Shown here in pieces: positions 5,970-8,066 of a DNA stretch of 8,066 nt (within the stretch, counting starts at the first letter, position 1; every line of letters starts with the position of its first letter). The position numbers and the translations under genes were made by a program. The notes below the pieces were generated by a model. That model had not been told where the DNA came from, ran no database searches, and was given only the letters and a program-made list of their open reading frames with translations. The DNA is from Candidatus Aminicenantota bacterium (GTDB taxonomy: Bacteria; Acidobacteriota; Aminicenantia; Aminicenantales; Aminicenantaceae). The DNA lies in assembly GCA_004378665.1 (NCBI GenBank), contig SOIA01000305.1, forward strand, positions 1 to 8,066, written 5' to 3'.

Positions 5970-7328
5970 ATGCGAGTTAAGTCTCTCAGAATAGTCATCA
6001 GCTCGACTCGAAGATTCATCAACATGGGTGCCCTCACCCGCCTGTGGAACCTGGTGAAGAACTTCCACGCGGCCGACATTTCCTCCCTGATGAGCCACTT
6101 GACCTTCAGAGAAAGACTGATTCTTTTCAACATTCTTTTCGAAAAAGAAAAAGAGAAGACCGGGGAGGTGCTGAGCGAGTTGGAACCTGAAGACGCAGCC
6201 CTGATTCTACAAGAACTTCAGTTAAACCAGATCACAGAGCTCTTCCAGATCATCCCCTCGGATGATGCGGCCTCGATCCTCGATCTCCTCCCTGAAGACT
6301 TGAAAGAATCCATACTGGCTGCTATGGAGGACAAACCTTCAGAGGATGTCAAAGAGCTTCTCCACTACGAGGAGGAGACCGCTGGCCGAATCATGTCACC
6401 CAACTTCTATGCTCTGGACGAGAATACCAACGTCTCCGATGCCATAACGGCCATGCAGCTTGAGGGAGACGTGGAGTCCGCATTCTATCTCTACGTCATA
6501 GATGATAAGAATCGACTGGTCGGGATCGTCTCACTGAGACAGGTTCTATTCGCGCGCCCGAACACCCGGCTTAAAGATATCATGGCCAAAGATGTCATCA
6601 GTGTTCATCCTGAAACAGACCAGGAAAAGGTCGCCCGCCATGTCGCAGACTACAACCTCGTCGCCATCCCTGTCGTCGATTCCGAAAGCACATTGATCGG
6701 TGTGGTCACCGTTGATGATGTCATCGACGTCATCGAAGACGAGGCGACCGAAGACATGTACAAAATGGCCTCTCTGGATACGAGGGACAGAATCCAGGAC
6801 AGCCCTTTTAAATCCATAAAAAAAAGAATTCCTTTCCTGATATTCAGCCTTCTCACCGCCTCTCTGGCTCCCGTCGTCGTCAACTATTTTGAAGGCACCA
6901 TTGAACAATTCGTCAAGCTCGTCGTTTTCTTGCCGCTTGTTATGGCTCTTGGAGGAGTCGCCGGAAACCAGACCATAGCGATTATAATAAGGGAAATCGC
7001 AATCGGCCAGGCTGAGTGGGTCGGAGCCAGGACAGCCCTGTTCAAAGAAATCCTGGTCGGAATCGGCAACGGCATCATCATCGGTGCCATTCTCGGTGGT
7101 TTTTCCTATGTGCTCCTCAAAAATCCCTATCTCGGCCTCATCTTGGGCCTGACCATCATCATCAACCTGTTCATCGCCGCCCTGGTCGGCACGCTCATCC
7201 CCTTGGTCCTCAAACTGCTCCGATTGGACCCGGCACTGGGATCAGTCAATCTCCTCACCATGTGCACCGATTCGATAGGCGCCCTCACTTTTCTCGGTCT
7301 CGGAACCCTCTTCCTGAGTAAACTCTGA
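5970..7328 (+). CDS. mgtE: MgtE magnesium channel/transporter
   Basis: This 452-residue protein is a full-length MgtE, a homodimeric Mg2+ channel of the inner membrane. It has a cytoplasmic helical N domain (about 35-130, with acidic repeats such as LEPEDAA, IPSDDAA and LLPEDL), a CBS pair (about 138-195 and 201-258), a connecting helix, and a C-terminal membrane domain of about five segments (about 285-452). The family motif PLVMALGGVAGNQ (321-334 region) is present, as are LRLDPALGS and an Asp in MCTDSIG (D434) that corresponds to the pore-lining Asp432 of the Thermus protein. In MgtE, Mg2+ binding between the N and CBS domains closes the pore, so the protein regulates itself; the acidic N and CBS surfaces here fit that. 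The start at 5970 follows AGAGGA (5959-5964). An internal Met19 has no ribosome binding site. recO follows after ten bases. Confidence 0.93.
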   Translation: MRVKSLRIVISSTRRFINMGALTRLWNLVKNFHAADISSLMSHLTFRERLILFNILFEKEKEKTGEVLSELEPEDAALILQELQLNQITELFQIIPSDDAASILDLLPEDLKESILAAMEDKPSEDVKELLHYEEETAGRIMSPNFYALDENTNVSDAITAMQLEGDVESAFYLYVIDDKNRLVGIVSLRQVLFARPNTRLKDIMAKDVISVHPETDQEKVARHVADYNLVAIPVVDSESTLIGVVTVDDVIDVIEDEATEDMYKMASLDTRDRIQDSPFKSIKKRIPFLIFSLLTASLAPVVVNYFEGTIEQFVKLVVFLPLVMALGGVAGNQTIAIIIREIAIGQAEWVGARTALFKEILVGIGNGIIIGAILGGFSYVLLKNPYLGLILGLTIIINLFIAALVGTLIPLVLKLLRLDPALGSVNLLTMCTDSIGALTFLGLGTLFLSKL

Positions 7329-7338
7329 TTGTGAGTCA

Positions 7339-8066
7339 ATGCCTCTCGAACAGACTGAAGCCATAGTGCTCCGAACCTTCAACATAGGAGAGCAGGACAA
7401 GATCGCCGTCTTCTTCTCAAAAGGCAGAGGCATCATAAAAGGGGTCGCCAAGGGCGCTCGAAAATTTGGAAACCGTTTTGGCAGCAGCCTCGAACCGCTC
7501 TCTCTGGTCAAGGCCCACTATTATGAAAAGGAAAGAAAAGAGCTGCTCACTATAAACAACTGTGACCTTATTGAATCCTTTTTCGAGCTCCAGAATGACC
7601 CCGACATCTCTTTCACCTTGAGTTATTTCGCTGAGCTCGTGGAAGAATTTTCTCCTTCACACGCACAAGACGATAAACTCTACAGGCTTCTGCTCTCCAT
7701 TCTCCGCTCGCTTCGAGAGGGAGGAGACCTTAATCTTTTATCCCGGTATTTCGAAGCGTGGCTGCTCAAGCTCAACGGCGTGCTTCCTGATCTGAGTCGA
7801 TGCAAAAAGTGCCGCAATGCTCTCACTGACGCCGGATGGCTCTCGTACAAAAAAGACGGCGTTTTTTGCAGCCGCTGTGCTCCCCAAAAAAAAGAAAAAG
7901 TCGAGCCTGCCCTGGGTTCCTTTGTGGAATGGATCAGAAAAAATCCGCCTCCAGAAAAAGGTCCTCTTCCGTTTTCTGCCGAGCAGCTGGACACAATAAA
8001 AAAATCACTCCAACAGATGATCATTTTTCATCTCGAAAGAGAACCCAAGACACTTCGCTTACTTCC
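7339..8066 (+). CDS. recO: DNA repair protein RecO, cut by window edge
   Basis: The open frame gives 242 residues and continues past the right edge; RecO is usually about 240-260 residues, so only a few are likely missing. RecO binds single-stranded DNA and, with RecR, helps load RecA at gaps (RecFOR pathway of homologous recombination). The N-terminal OB fold (about 1-80) is recognisable from EAIVLRTFNIGEQDKI, the basic GVAKGARKFGNRFGSSLEP stretch and LLTINNCDLIES. A helical domain follows, with a four-cysteine zinc site: CKKC (155/158) and CSRC (177/180), found in many but not all RecO proteins. The ATG at 7339 lies ten bases after the mgtE stop. The only Shine-Dalgarno-like bases (GTGAG, 7331-7335) are too close to be good, so translation may be coupled to mgtE. 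No frameshift is seen. Confidence 0.92.
   Translation, partial: MPLEQTEAIVLRTFNIGEQDKIAVFFSKGRGIIKGVAKGARKFGNRFGSSLEPLSLVKAHYYEKERKELLTINNCDLIESFFELQNDPDISFTLSYFAELVEEFSPSHAQDDKLYRLLLSILRSLREGGDLNLLSRYFEAWLLKLNGVLPDLSRCKKCRNALTDAGWLSYKKDGVFCSRCAPQKKEKVEPALGSFVEWIRKNPPPEKGPLPFSAEQLDTIKKSLQQMIIFHLEREPKTLRLL

Noticed and set aside
1..8066. CRISPR array, insertion sequence, tRNA/rRNA, defence or toxin-antitoxin cluster
   Set aside because: No regular direct repeats, no transposase-like or terminal inverted repeat pattern and no tRNA-like cloverleaf were seen; all longer open stretches are explained by six conserved genes.

Overview
The window is a compact, entirely plus-strand bacterial segment (about half G+C, genes separated by 0-70 bases) carrying six protein genes. 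None looks mobile or phage-derived. The kinase-regulator pair is of NtrY/NtrX type, there is a RodZ-family protein, and the Shine-Dalgarno sites that can be seen are ordinary. This suggests a Gram-negative-type, probably free-living bacterium. The composition and gene style remind me of Acidobacteriota/Aminicenantota-like genomes, but the window holds no taxonomic marker that settles it.

Layout. Bases 1-108 hold no recognisable gene, only two small stem-loops. A near-consensus promoter (109-137) then drives a RodZ-like membrane protein with a cytoplasmic helix-turn-helix (146-937); its start codon lies almost exactly at the predicted transcription start. Four bases later begins an NtrY-type membrane histidine kinase (942-3131), which overlaps by four bases (ATGA) an NtrX-type response regulator (3128-4489). 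These three form one transcription unit. A new promoter with an extended -10 (TGCTATAAT) precedes an AGCS-family sodium:alanine/glycine symporter (4550-5899). A weak hairpin straddles the symporter stop codon. A further promoter candidate precedes an MgtE magnesium channel (5970-7328), followed after 10 bases by recO, which runs off the right edge (7339 onward).

How the parts relate. NtrY should sense an extracytoplasmic or membrane signal and phosphorylate NtrX at Asp54. The most unusual feature is that this NtrX keeps Walker A and Walker B but has lost the sigma54-contacting GAFTGA loop and has Lys in place of the second arginine finger. It is therefore probably a sigma54-independent regulator, consistent with the apparently sigma70-type promoters around it. 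The adjacent amino-acid symporter is a plausible but unproven target. At the symporter promoter the first transcribed bases are predicted to be AA followed by eight T, an arrangement prone to reiterative transcription. I found no CRISPR array, insertion sequence, toxin-antitoxin pair, defence system or gene cluster of unknown type. The novelty here is in regulatory detail, not in a new multi-gene system.
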